Shown one piece after another: positions 17,233-26,004 of a stretch of 59,626 nucleotides of DNA (position 1 is the first letter of the stretch; the number at the start of each line of letters is the position of its first letter). The notes beneath the pieces are model-generated. The model made no database searches and was not told the DNA's origin. It saw only the letters and a list, made by a program, of their open reading frames with translations. Position numbers and translations under genes: made by a program. This DNA comes from a bacterium (GTDB lineage Bacteria > Cyanobacteriota > Vampirovibrionia > Gastranaerophilales > Gastranaerophilaceae): assembly GCA_017396695.1 (NCBI GenBank), contig JAFQLC010000014.1, positions 1 to 59,626 on the forward strand, in the 5' to 3' direction.

Positions 17233-18973
17233 TAATATTATAACCCCAATTCTAAAACAAAAAGTTGAAACAACGCCTGAAGCAACAACAAAAGCTCCAC
17301 AAGAGGCTCCAGTTCCTCAAGCGCAAGCTGGATATAGCCCAATGCTTTCTCAAATGATTCTTGCGCAACATCAAAACTATAACACTCAAGCGCCAGCTGA
17401 GGTTCAAGCGGTGCAAAATGCTCAAACTCAAGCACCATCAGATTATAAAAACAATTTAAAAACAATGTTTAGAAATAACGAAGCAAACATTCTTGCAGTT
17501 ATTCCTAGAACAATGAATGCAAAAGACACAAATGGCGATGATTTAATCACTGAAGGCGAAGTTTCAGGTAATTTCATAAATGCAGTTGAAAGACTTGATG
17601 AAATTAAAGAAATGGGCTTCAATACTCTTCACGTACTCCCTGTTCATCCAACAGGAAAAGTTGGCGCAAAGGGAACAGCTGGTTCACTTTATTCGCCTGC
17701 TGATTTTCTTGAAATCGATCCAAATTTAAGAGACCCTAATGATCCAAGAAGCGCTAAAGAGCAATTTAAATATTTTATTGATGAATGTCACAAAAGAGGC
17801 ATAAAAGTTATGCTAGACTTGCCAAGTTGTGCTTCACTTGACCTTGCTCAAAGAAGACCTGAGCTTACTGCGAAAGAAAAAAATGGCGAATATAAAACTC
17901 CTGGCGGCTGGGCAGATATTAAAATGCTTGCGCCATGGGAAGATGAAACTCGCTCTAAATTAAATAACGATGTTCTTCAAATGCATAAAGACTATGTTGA
18001 TATGTGCATAGACCTTGGCATAGATGGCATAAGAGCAGACGTTGCTCGTGCGAAACCTGTTGAATTTTGGAATGTAATTATTCCATATTCAAGAGCGAAA
18101 GACCCTGAATTTGCTTGGCTTGCAGAAACATATACTTATGAAGATGCATCTCCTCAAATCAACATGCCAAAAGATAGGCCAAATGACCTCTTATATGCCG
18201 GTTTTGACTCATATTATGGCCAATGGCACATCTTTAAAGATTGGTTAAAAGCAGATGATTTACATAAATATGTAATTGAAAATATTGAAAACAACAATAA
18301 TAATGAAAAACCAAATTCGGTTATTGGTTCGTTTGCAACTCATGATGATAAAAGCCCAATGTTCAATGGTGGTGCGCCATATGTTATGATGACAACTGGG
18401 CTTCAAGCAACACTACCTCAAATGTGCCCTTATTTTGTTGATGGTATTCAATCTGGCGATTATTATCTTTATAAATATGCCAATGGCACTGTTGCAGAAG
18501 GGCAATCAAAAACTGATTCTAAAGAATTATATGTTCACGAAGGCTTGCTTGACATTTTCAATAATTCAAGAAAACCTGGCGGAAATAATCCAGAAATTGG
18601 GGAATTTATCAAATCTTCAATGGCGCTAAAAACAGGTGAACTTAAAGAAGTTATAAACAAAGGTTCATACATTCCTTTGAACACTTCAAACGATAAAATC
18701 ATTGCATTTGCAAGGCATTTAAATGGTAAAACTCTTATCACTGTTGCAAATAGAGATGTAAACGCTAAAACTTCAGGAACTGTTGAAATTCCAGGTTTGA
18801 GCGCAGAACAAAAATTTGTAAACTTGCTTCCAAAATATGGCGAAAGTAGCTTTGTTGAACCAGAAAACGATGCTCTTAAAGTTGAGCTCGGAACAGCAAG
18901 AGTGCAAGTTTTTGAAATTGACACACCTGAAATTGAAAATTCAGGTTTAGAAGTTTATAAACAAAAGATGTAA
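17216..18973 (+). CDS. GH13-type alpha-amylase-family enzyme with EF-hand loop
   Basis: 585 residues, no signal peptide. Residues 18-75 are Pro/Ala/Gln-rich linker; 104-115 form a perfect EF-hand loop (D104-x-N106-x-D108 ... E115); then a GH13 TIM barrel. Catalytic residues: Asp275 in 'GIDGIRADVARAKP' (nucleophile, with Arg273), Glu304 in 'WLAETYT' (acid/base) and Asp377 in 'ATHDDKSP'. Region I reads 'VMLDLPSCAS', lacking the usual Asn-His. This divergence suggests a transferase or non-classical glucanase acting on alpha-1,4-glucan rather than a secreted amylase; substrate unproven. GGGG precedes the ATG, which lies within the previous gene. A C-terminal beta domain is indicated by 'LITVANRDV'. 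Confidence 0.8.
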   Translation: MQKINNNIITPILKQKVETTPEATTKAPQEAPVPQAQAGYSPMLSQMILAQHQNYNTQAPAEVQAVQNAQTQAPSDYKNNLKTMFRNNEANILAVIPRTMNAKDTNGDDLITEGEVSGNFINAVERLDEIKEMGFNTLHVLPVHPTGKVGAKGTAGSLYSPADFLEIDPNLRDPNDPRSAKEQFKYFIDECHKRGIKVMLDLPSCASLDLAQRRPELTAKEKNGEYKTPGGWADIKMLAPWEDETRSKLNNDVLQMHKDYVDMCIDLGIDGIRADVARAKPVEFWNVIIPYSRAKDPEFAWLAETYTYEDASPQINMPKDRPNDLLYAGFDSYYGQWHIFKDWLKADDLHKYVIENIENNNNNEKPNSVIGSFATHDDKSPMFNGGAPYVMMTTGLQATLPQMCPYFVDGIQSGDYYLYKYANGTVAEGQSKTDSKELYVHEGLLDIFNNSRKPGGNNPEIGEFIKSSMALKTGELKEVINKGSYIPLNTSNDKIIAFARHLNGKTLITVANRDVNAKTSGTVEIPGLSAEQKFVNLLPKYGESSFVEPENDALKVELGTARVQVFEIDTPEIENSGLEVYKQKM

Positions 18974-18974
18974 G

Positions 18975-19005
18975 TTGCTACATTTTGTTACAAAATAGCA
19001 ATTTT
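18975..19005 (+). terminator. Weak hairpin between the two GH13 genes
   Basis: TTGCT-ATTTTG (18975-18987, with a two-base bulge) pairs with CAAAAT-AGCAA (18991-19001) around a TTA loop and is followed by TTTT (19002-19005). AT-rich, so termination between the two enzymes may be partial. Confidence 0.45.
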
Positions 19006-19052
19006 GCACCTTTATCTGTTTTATTAAACTTGTAAGGGAAATTAGGGCAAAT

Positions 19053-22000
19053 ATGAAATTACAAGCAATAAATTCGGCAAAAGTTAATCCATCAAAGAAC
19101 ACTTCTTTTAAAGGATACGAAACTAAAGTTAAAAACAACGGCAAACGAGTTGTTGAATTTTATGCACCCCCTTACGATAAACAAAAATACAATGTTGCTC
19201 TTGAAATTGTTTCCCTAGAACAAGGCGCTGGTGGCGTTTGGCAAGTTGCTGGCAACTCTAAGCGTCAGGTAAAAAGCACAGTTGATGAAAACGGCAGAGA
19301 AACAGGCAAATTTGAACTAAAAGAAATGTTTATTAACGCATTTTCTGTTGGCAATTCTGTTTCTGCTCCTAAAGCTTTTGGATATCGCTTTGTTTACTCT
19401 CCAAAGGATGGCGCTGGTTCTGTAAAAACTGCACTTGAGCCTGGTCTTAAAACATATAACGGAAACTCATCAGAAGCTGGTGCTGATAAAATCTATAATG
19501 TTTATATTGATAAAATTGGTTCAGTTAAAAAGAATGGCCCAATGTATCATATGCTCCCTGACTCTTACTATAATGTAAATTGGGCAAAAAACCCACCTAA
19601 AAAAAGCGAAGTGAGAAACCACGTTAACATGTTTGGTGGCAATATTGAAGGTATTATTGCCAAAGTTAAAGAAGGCAAACTTGATAACTATGGTATGCTT
19701 ATGACAACGCCATTATTTGGCAAAGATGAAGTTTCAAGCCACGGATATTGGCCAACTAACCCTTATCAAATTTCAAGCACTAGAGGAACCTTGCAAGATT
19801 TCAAAAACCTAAACTTTGAATTATACAAAAAAGGTATTCAATATGTTGCAGACGGCGCATTCACCTCTCAAGGGCTTTTAAGTCCATTCGTGCAACACGT
19901 TGTAAAACACGGCAAAGATTCTCAATATGCTGATTTCTTTAAAATCGACAATGGTGTTAACGCTGAAACTGGTACATTCAAGTTAAATATTCCAATTTTA
20001 CCTGACACAGACGAAGATCTTGCAAATATAAGATACAGAATTGTGCACAAAGGAAGCGAAAAATATATTCAATTCTACGATAAACGTCTTGTTAAACCTG
20101 AAGATATTGCAGATAAAACAAAACTTATCAAGTCATATAACCCAGAGCTCGTTGAAAAATTCCCTCACATTAATACTCACGAGCATTCAATTACCCCTTA
20201 CTATTTCAACATTACAAACGAAGAAGGCAAAAATTTCTCTGAAACAATTTTTGCAAACGAAGGCGAACCTATCTCAGATATCGGCTTGAATTTCAATAAT
20301 TTTGCAGTTGTTAAAAAATCAGATGCAAAGGGTGCAAATTTCTGGGATGGCAACCTAGACTTGATTAAAATGAACACTGCAAATAAAAATGTTCGTAATT
20401 ATCTCTACAATATTGCAAACTACTGGACAAAAACTGTTGCAAACACATTGCTTATTGAAACTGCGGTTTTAAATAATTCTAATCCAGAACAAGTTAAAGA
20501 AATTGCCCTTAACAATGGCATATCAGAAAAAGATTTTGCAGAAATTAAAGCAAATGTTGCTTCTGGCGAATACACAAGCAAAACTTTTGAAAATCTAGAA
20601 GAAACTGAAAATTTAATTCAAAAAGAAATCCTAAAATTCCCACTTGAATCAATTGAAGTTGCTCCTGAAATTACAGCGGTTCTTGCATCTCCTTCAATGA
20701 GCGCTAAAACCCCAGAAGATATTGAAAATTCTAAACTTTCTAATTACTATACAAACATTCTTTTTGATGGCGTAAACACCGTTCTTCAACAATTAGATAA
20801 AGAACTTCAAGCGATTGGCGGAGAAAAGATTTACGAAGATGAAACTGACACAAAATTAACAACATATGGCGCAGTTATTGCAAAAGCAATAATTCCTGAT
20901 GTAGTTAAATATTTCTTCTCAACTGGTGTTGTAGGAAGAAAAAATGTTGAATTTAACGAAAACGGTGTTCAAATTAAACCAAATAACATCAACCTTTCAA
21001 ACATTATTTCTTGCTCCGCAACAACACCTGAAAATGAAGAATACGCAGTTGCTAAAAGACTTGCGGATAATCACCCACTTGGTGAAGATTTAACAAAAAT
21101 TGCAAAAATTTATACAAATAAACTTAAAAATGTTTCATTCCAAGATTTACAACTTGCGCAAGCAATTATTGAAAAGTCAGGTGCAGGCTTGAACTGGAGA
21201 TATGATGCTGCAAAAGATATTGCAGACCTTGATGCAGTTCGTGGCGAAATGGGAACTTTTGATAACGCATTTGATGTCGCAGTTGATTTTTGGAAAAACT
21301 TCACAGAAGAAATTAAAAAAGAAAATCCAAACGCATATACAATCGGCGAAATCACTTGTTTGAGCGAATTTGCAAAAAATGCAAAAGATACTCACTACGT
21401 AGACGATGCAACAACTGAACGCAGATTTTATGAAAAAACGGGTATCACAACTGGAACAAACTATTCATATTTATATAGTTCTTATCCAGAATTGCTTGAT
21501 AGAAGCACTGAACACGGCTGGCATGATGGCAAATCAATTGACGGTTTAAAAGAAGATTACGCAAGATTTTATGCCGCAGGAACACTTCCATTTATAAACA
21601 ATAGCCACGTGTTTACAGATAACCACGATAAACCAAGAACAATGCATGGTTTCGTGTTTAACACCGAAATTTTACTTGCAGATGTTGAAACATCAACTGG
21701 TTGCAAAGATATTGCTGCAAAAAAACAAGAACTAGGGCTTGACCCAGACGATGATTCAATTTCATCAAGAGGACTAGCAGGCTATGACCTATTTAAAAGA
21801 GCAATCGAAAATTCTGATTTATCAAAAGATATTCAAGATAATCTAAAACTTTCTCTTTTAATTCTTCTAAGGGGTGACACTGATTTACCTAAAGAAGAAA
21901 GAAAAATGAGAAGCAAAGCCCTTGGCACAAGGCCAGTAGAGGTTACAATGGAGCTCTTGCTTGATAAAGCTGGGATTGTTAATCCAGAAAAGAGAAAAGA

Positions 22001-22688
22001 AGTTTCTGATAAATTAAACGGCTATATTTTTGAAAGAGCATTTGATAAATATACAACTCTTTGGAGAATGATGGTTGCAGGTGCTGGTGTTCCAACCTTA
22101 TTTAATGGCGACGAATTTGGGCAAACTGGTTACGAAACTCCAACAAAAAACCAAGATTTAGGTTGCAGAAACAGAGTTCTTCTTGAAAGAGAAGATAAAG
22201 ATGATATGTTCTCAGCGCTATATAGAGAAGTAAACGCAACTTCAAATCTTCATAAAACCGAAGGTATGTCTGCTCTCGCTGGCGGAACAACAGAAATTCT
22301 AGAAGTTCAAGAGTTTGATTCAGGAAGCGAAAATCACTCTATGGTTGCATATAAATACGACTCTAAGGGTTCTGAAGTATTGAGCTTATTCTATATGCCA
22401 CCTAAAAATACACCACACAATGCGCCAAACTCATTGTTTACATCTGAGGCTACAATTTCAAAACCAGCTTTAACTTTGCAAAAACCATCTCAAGCCAACC
22501 TTGGTGGAGCTTTTGAAATTTTGTCAACTGGCACAAAAGAATTCAAAAGAAAAATTTATAACAAAGAAACTGGTGCATACGAAGACTCTAAAGAAACATA
22601 CATCTTGAAAAATGGTGTACTAAGAAATGCAGAAAATGGCAACACCGTTCTAAACACAGGTGTTAATATTTTCTACAGAGTTAAATAA
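19053..22688 (+). CDS. Very large GH13-like enzyme with a long insertion in the barrel
   Basis: 1211 residues, no signal peptide; start supported by GGG-rich site. Residues 1-22 carry the tag 'NPSKNTSFKGYETKV'. A beta-rich domain (about 25-150) precedes the barrel. GH13 signatures: region I-like 'YVADGAFTSQG' with Asp267; Arg716 and nucleophile Asp718 in 'GLNWRYDAAKDI'; Glu766 in 'YTIGEITCL'; His858-Asp859 in 'FTDNHDKPR'; and 'GAGVPTLFNGDEFGQTGYE' near the barrel end. About 450 residues lie between region I and region II where ordinary GH13 enzymes have some 100, so domain B is hugely expanded. All catalytic residues are present. Probably a cytoplasmic or membrane-attached alpha-glucan enzyme; exact reaction not deducible. 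Confidence 0.8.
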   Translation: MKLQAINSAKVNPSKNTSFKGYETKVKNNGKRVVEFYAPPYDKQKYNVALEIVSLEQGAGGVWQVAGNSKRQVKSTVDENGRETGKFELKEMFINAFSVGNSVSAPKAFGYRFVYSPKDGAGSVKTALEPGLKTYNGNSSEAGADKIYNVYIDKIGSVKKNGPMYHMLPDSYYNVNWAKNPPKKSEVRNHVNMFGGNIEGIIAKVKEGKLDNYGMLMTTPLFGKDEVSSHGYWPTNPYQISSTRGTLQDFKNLNFELYKKGIQYVADGAFTSQGLLSPFVQHVVKHGKDSQYADFFKIDNGVNAETGTFKLNIPILPDTDEDLANIRYRIVHKGSEKYIQFYDKRLVKPEDIADKTKLIKSYNPELVEKFPHINTHEHSITPYYFNITNEEGKNFSETIFANEGEPISDIGLNFNNFAVVKKSDAKGANFWDGNLDLIKMNTANKNVRNYLYNIANYWTKTVANTLLIETAVLNNSNPEQVKEIALNNGISEKDFAEIKANVASGEYTSKTFENLEETENLIQKEILKFPLESIEVAPEITAVLASPSMSAKTPEDIENSKLSNYYTNILFDGVNTVLQQLDKELQAIGGEKIYEDETDTKLTTYGAVIAKAIIPDVVKYFFSTGVVGRKNVEFNENGVQIKPNNINLSNIISCSATTPENEEYAVAKRLADNHPLGEDLTKIAKIYTNKLKNVSFQDLQLAQAIIEKSGAGLNWRYDAAKDIADLDAVRGEMGTFDNAFDVAVDFWKNFTEEIKKENPNAYTIGEITCLSEFAKNAKDTHYVDDATTERRFYEKTGITTGTNYSYLYSSYPELLDRSTEHGWHDGKSIDGLKEDYARFYAAGTLPFINNSHVFTDNHDKPRTMHGFVFNTEILLADVETSTGCKDIAAKKQELGLDPDDDSISSRGLAGYDLFKRAIENSDLSKDIQDNLKLSLLILLRGDTDLPKEERKMRSKALGTRPVEVTMELLLDKAGIVNPEKRKEVSDKLNGYIFERAFDKYTTLWRMMVAGAGVPTLFNGDEFGQTGYETPTKNQDLGCRNRVLLEREDKDDMFSALYREVNATSNLHKTEGMSALAGGTTEILEVQEFDSGSENHSMVAYKYDSKGSEVLSLFYMPPKNTPHNAPNSLFTSEATISKPALTLQKPSQANLGGAFEILSTGTKEFKRKIYNKETGAYEDSKETYILKNGVLRNAENGNTVLNTGVNIFYRVK

Positions 22689-22711
22689 TTAAACAACTTG
22701 CAGAATTTAAA

Positions 22712-23569
22712 TTAAGCATTGTTTATAAGTTGTATTTTTCTTTTTTCGTCGAGCAATTTATCGTAAACCCAATCAGGCACGAAATTTTTGCCCATCAAAA
22801 TTGTTCCATAACTAAGAGATGGTGCGTGGAAATCTGAACCACCAGTCACAATAAGACCATATTTTTCAGCCATTGATGAAAAATATTCAACAACTGCTGG
22901 AGAATGCTTTCTGTGGTAAGCTTCAAGTCCCCTGAGTCCATAAGACATCATTTCTTTTGTTAGCTGTTCTGAAATATCAATATCTACAGGGTGTGCAAAA
23001 ACAGGGATGCCACCAGCTTCATAAATAATTTCTACTGCCTCATGTGGGGTTACAGTTTTTCTTTGAACGTAAACTGGTGAATCATCGTTAATATATTTTG
23101 CATAAGCTTCGATTACATTTTGAGTTCCGCCAGCACTTGTAATTGCTCTTGCAATATGTGGACGACCAATACTGCCACGAGGCGCAACAAGCTTTTTAAT
23201 ATCTTCAAATTTTATTTTTATGCCCGCTTTTTTGTTTAAAAGTTCAATCATTTTTTTAGTTTGTTCAATACGAGCATTTTGTTGCGTTTTAAGCAAGTTT
23301 TGGAAATCATTGTTGTTAATATCCATAAAATAGCCAAGAATGTGAATTTCATAGCCTTTGTATAAAGTATTAATTTCAACACCTTGTATAATTTCTAAAT
23401 CTGCATTTATTGATTTTGCATATTCTTGAGCGATTGCGCAAGATAAAATGTTATCGTGGTCAGTGAGTGCAATTACATTCATCTCTTGAGCGATTGCAGT
23501 GTCAACAATCTGCTCGGGCGAGAAGGCACCATCGGAGTATGTCGTATGAATGTGTAAATCAATCTTCAT
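22712..23569 (-). CDS. PHP-domain phosphoesterase
   Basis: 285 residues from the ATG at 23569, preferred over 23593 because the protein then opens directly with the PHP motif 'MKIDLHIHTTYSDG' and a GGACGAGG lies before it. Further metal-binding motifs: 'ALTDHDN', 'QGVEINT', 'PVFAHPVDI' and 'TGGSDFHAPS'. It matches the YciV/RNase AM-type family (3',5'-nucleoside bisphosphate phosphatase, also a 5'-3' exonuclease on short RNA in E. coli). The start overlaps the end of ymdB by 11 bases, so it is coupled to ymdB and rny, which suits a role in RNA-fragment clearance. Confidence 0.88.
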   Translation of the reverse strand: MKIDLHIHTTYSDGAFSPEQIVDTAIAQEMNVIALTDHDNILSCAIAQEYAKSINADLEIIQGVEINTLYKGYEIHILGYFMDINNNDFQNLLKTQQNARIEQTKKMIELLNKKAGIKIKFEDIKKLVAPRGSIGRPHIARAITSAGGTQNVIEAYAKYINDDSPVYVQRKTVTPHEAVEIIYEAGGIPVFAHPVDIDISEQLTKEMMSYGLRGLEAYHRKHSPAVVEYFSSMAEKYGLIVTGGSDFHAPSLSYGTILMGKNFVPDWVYDKLLDEKRKIQLINNA

Positions 23570-24359
23570 TGTCCTCGTCCTTATATTTTTCAAAAACTCT
23601 TTTAATGCTTATTGGGTTGTTTGTTGTGTTGTCAAAAACAACCTCAACACCACATAAAACGGACTCTTTTGAATCCACAACATCAAATCTTTCAGGAATT
23701 GAAGTCAAAATCCTCTTGAGAGAAATTTCATAATCCATACCAATAACGCCACCAGTGCCACCAGTAAAGCCAGCATCTGTTATATAGGCGCAAGTGCCGT
23801 TTAGAATTTTTTCATCTGCAGTTTGAACATGTGTATGTGTTCCAAAAACTGCTTTTGCGCCAAGGCTTTGTGCGAAATAGCCCATACATTCTTTTTCTGC
23901 AGTTGCTTCAGCATGAAAATCAATAATTGTGATTTTATCTTCAAAAGACATCTCTTTTGAAAGCGCTTGAAGTGCTTTAAATGGGCAATCAACTTGTGGC
24001 ATAAAAGTTTTGCCTAAAAGATTTATAACTAAAAATTTGTCATTAAATATTCTATAACCAACCCCACGAACGGATTTATCGTAATTTAGTGGGCGAATAA
24101 GATAATTTGAATTATCAATATATTCAAACACATCCTTTTTATCCCAAATGTGGTTTCCACTTGTCATACAATTAATTCCGCAAGCTGCAAGCTCATCATG
24201 GTTTTTTAGGGTAAGCCCAAAGCCATGGCTTGCGTTTTCCACATTGGCGATTATGAAATCATAATTCGCCTTGTTAGTTTCTAAAAATTTTTGAACAGTT
24301 TTTCTTCCTATGCGACCAACCATGTCGCCTAGAAATAAAACCTTTAATTCAGTTTTCAC
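23559..24359 (-). CDS. ymdB: YmdB-family metallophosphoesterase
   Basis: 266 residues, the usual length of the TIGR00282 family. Two-metal phosphodiesterase core: 'VLFLGDMVGRIGRK', 'ANVENASHGFGLT', 'MTSGNHIWDKKDV', 'IIDFHAEATAEK' and 'GTHTHVQTADE'. The Bacillus homologue hydrolyses 2',3'-cyclic nucleotides and affects mRNA levels, biofilm and motility decisions. It directly follows rny (gap of 15 bases), the same order as in Firmicutes, and overlaps the PHP phosphoesterase gene. Cytoplasmic. Confidence 0.93.
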   Translation of the reverse strand: MKTELKVLFLGDMVGRIGRKTVQKFLETNKANYDFIIANVENASHGFGLTLKNHDELAACGINCMTSGNHIWDKKDVFEYIDNSNYLIRPLNYDKSVRGVGYRIFNDKFLVINLLGKTFMPQVDCPFKALQALSKEMSFEDKITIIDFHAEATAEKECMGYFAQSLGAKAVFGTHTHVQTADEKILNGTCAYITDAGFTGGTGGVIGMDYEISLKRILTSIPERFDVVDSKESVLCGVEVVFDNTTNNPISIKRVFEKYKDEDNED

Positions 24360-24374
24360 GAGAATTTGGGTGTC

Positions 24375-25922
24375 CTATTTTGCGATTTCAACTACACGAG
24401 CTTCACGGACAACAGTTACACGAACTTGTCCAGGATACTCCATTTCGTCCTCGATACGTTTTACGATATCTCTTGCAAGTTTTGAGCAAGCAACATCGTC
24501 AAACATTTCGGGCTGCACTATCACCCTAACTTCACGCCCAGCCTGAACTGCAAAGGACTGCTTAATTCCCTCAAAGCTTGTCGCAATTTCTTCAAGCTGC
24601 TTGAGGCGTTTGATATAGATTTCTAACGTATCTCGTCTAGCTCCTGGTCTTGCGGCAGATATAGCATCAGCAATTTTTACAACCGCAGCCTCAATTGTAT
24701 TGCACGCTACATCATCATGATGAGCTTCAATAGCGTGAACTACTTCTTCTCTTTCGCCGTGTTGGCGAGCAAGCTCAACGCCTAATTGAATGTGCGTTCC
24801 TTCTTGAGTTTGGTCAATTGCCTTTCCTATATCATGTAGCAAACCAGCTCTTTTGGCGATTTTTGCGTTAGCACCAAGCTCAGAGGCAAGCATGTTTGCA
24901 ATTTGAGCAACTTCAATAGAGTGCTTTAAAACATTTTGCCCATAACTTGTTCTATAATATAAGCGTCCAAGAGTTTTGGTAAGCTCTTTGTTAAGGTTCA
25001 TAATTCCAAGGTCAAGCGCTGCGCGCTCGCCTTCTTGCATGATTTTCTTTTCAATTTCTTTTTTGGATTTATCATACATTTCTTCAATGCGAACAGGGTG
25101 AATTCTGCCGTCAGCAACAAGTTTTTCAATTGTTAATCTTGCAATTTCACGTCTTACTGGGTCAAAACAAGATAAAACAACAGCTTCAGGTGTATCGTCA
25201 ATAATTAAGTCAACGCCTGAAATTGTTTCCAACGTGCGGATATTTCTTCCTTCACGACCGATAATTCTGCCTTTCATGTCTTCAGCAGGCAAAGGAACAA
25301 CTGAAACAGTCGTTTCAATAGCTTGTTCAACTGCGCATTTTTGCATAGTTTGCGCTAAAATTTCACGAGCTTTTTCTTCAGCAGTTTCTTTTATTTGTAA
25401 TTCACTTTCGCGAATAATTTTGTTTCTTTCTTGCGCTAAATCTTGCTGAAGTTGTTCTAAAAGAGTGTGTTTTGCCTCTTCTCTGTTCATTCCAGAAATG
25501 CGTTCTAGTTCAGCAATTTGCTTTGTTAAAACTTCAGATAAATAATCTTCTTTTCCAAGCACTTCGTCCATTTTTTTATCAAGCGCATATTCTTTATCGC
25601 TCAAAGTTTGTGCCTGTTCTTCAATTTGATCCTCTCTTTTTGCAAGACGAGTTTCAATTTTGTTTATCTCTTGTCTTCTTTCTCTAATTTCTTCATCTAA
25701 GTCTTTATATTCTTGTTGAAGCCTCTCTTTTGCACGAACACTTGCTTCTTTTTCAAGAACTATTGAACGTTTTTCAAAATCAGCTTGCATTTCAGCTTCT
25801 TTTGCAAGCAAATGTTTGATTTTTTCTCTGTTTCGAACCCAGTTTGAAGTAAGAAAAATTGTCAAAATCGTTAATAATACAATAAGTACTATAATGTTTA
25901 AATCTAAATTTAATATTTCCAT
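24375..25922 (-). CDS. rny: Ribonuclease Y
   Basis: 515 residues, typical for RNase Y. N-terminal membrane anchor about residues 9-26 ('NIIVLIVLLTILTIFLTSNW'), long coiled coil to about 200, a KH RNA-binding domain with 'GRIIGREGRNIRTLE', and an HD domain with 'RAGLLHDIGKAID' and 'AIEAHHDDV'. Membrane-bound endoribonuclease that starts mRNA decay in bacteria lacking RNase E-type turnover. First gene of the leftward rny-ymdB-PHP unit. A strongly AT-rich stretch precedes it. Confidence 0.97.
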   Translation of the reverse strand: MEILNLDLNIIVLIVLLTILTIFLTSNWVRNREKIKHLLAKEAEMQADFEKRSIVLEKEASVRAKERLQQEYKDLDEEIRERRQEINKIETRLAKREDQIEEQAQTLSDKEYALDKKMDEVLGKEDYLSEVLTKQIAELERISGMNREEAKHTLLEQLQQDLAQERNKIIRESELQIKETAEEKAREILAQTMQKCAVEQAIETTVSVVPLPAEDMKGRIIGREGRNIRTLETISGVDLIIDDTPEAVVLSCFDPVRREIARLTIEKLVADGRIHPVRIEEMYDKSKKEIEKKIMQEGERAALDLGIMNLNKELTKTLGRLYYRTSYGQNVLKHSIEVAQIANMLASELGANAKIAKRAGLLHDIGKAIDQTQEGTHIQLGVELARQHGEREEVVHAIEAHHDDVACNTIEAAVVKIADAISAARPGARRDTLEIYIKRLKQLEEIATSFEGIKQSFAVQAGREVRVIVQPEMFDDVACSKLARDIVKRIEDEMEYPGQVRVTVVREARVVEIAK

Positions 25923-26004
25923 CTTTGTTAATCTTTATTAATCTATATATAAAATTCTACTATTCAAATTAAGCATATCATGCTTTTTAAAATATAGCAA
26001 AATA

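Noticed and set aside
25971..25985. AAGCAT/ATGCTT hairpin upstream of rny
   Set aside because: Six-base AT-rich stem with a weak T run; could be chance in such AT-rich DNA.
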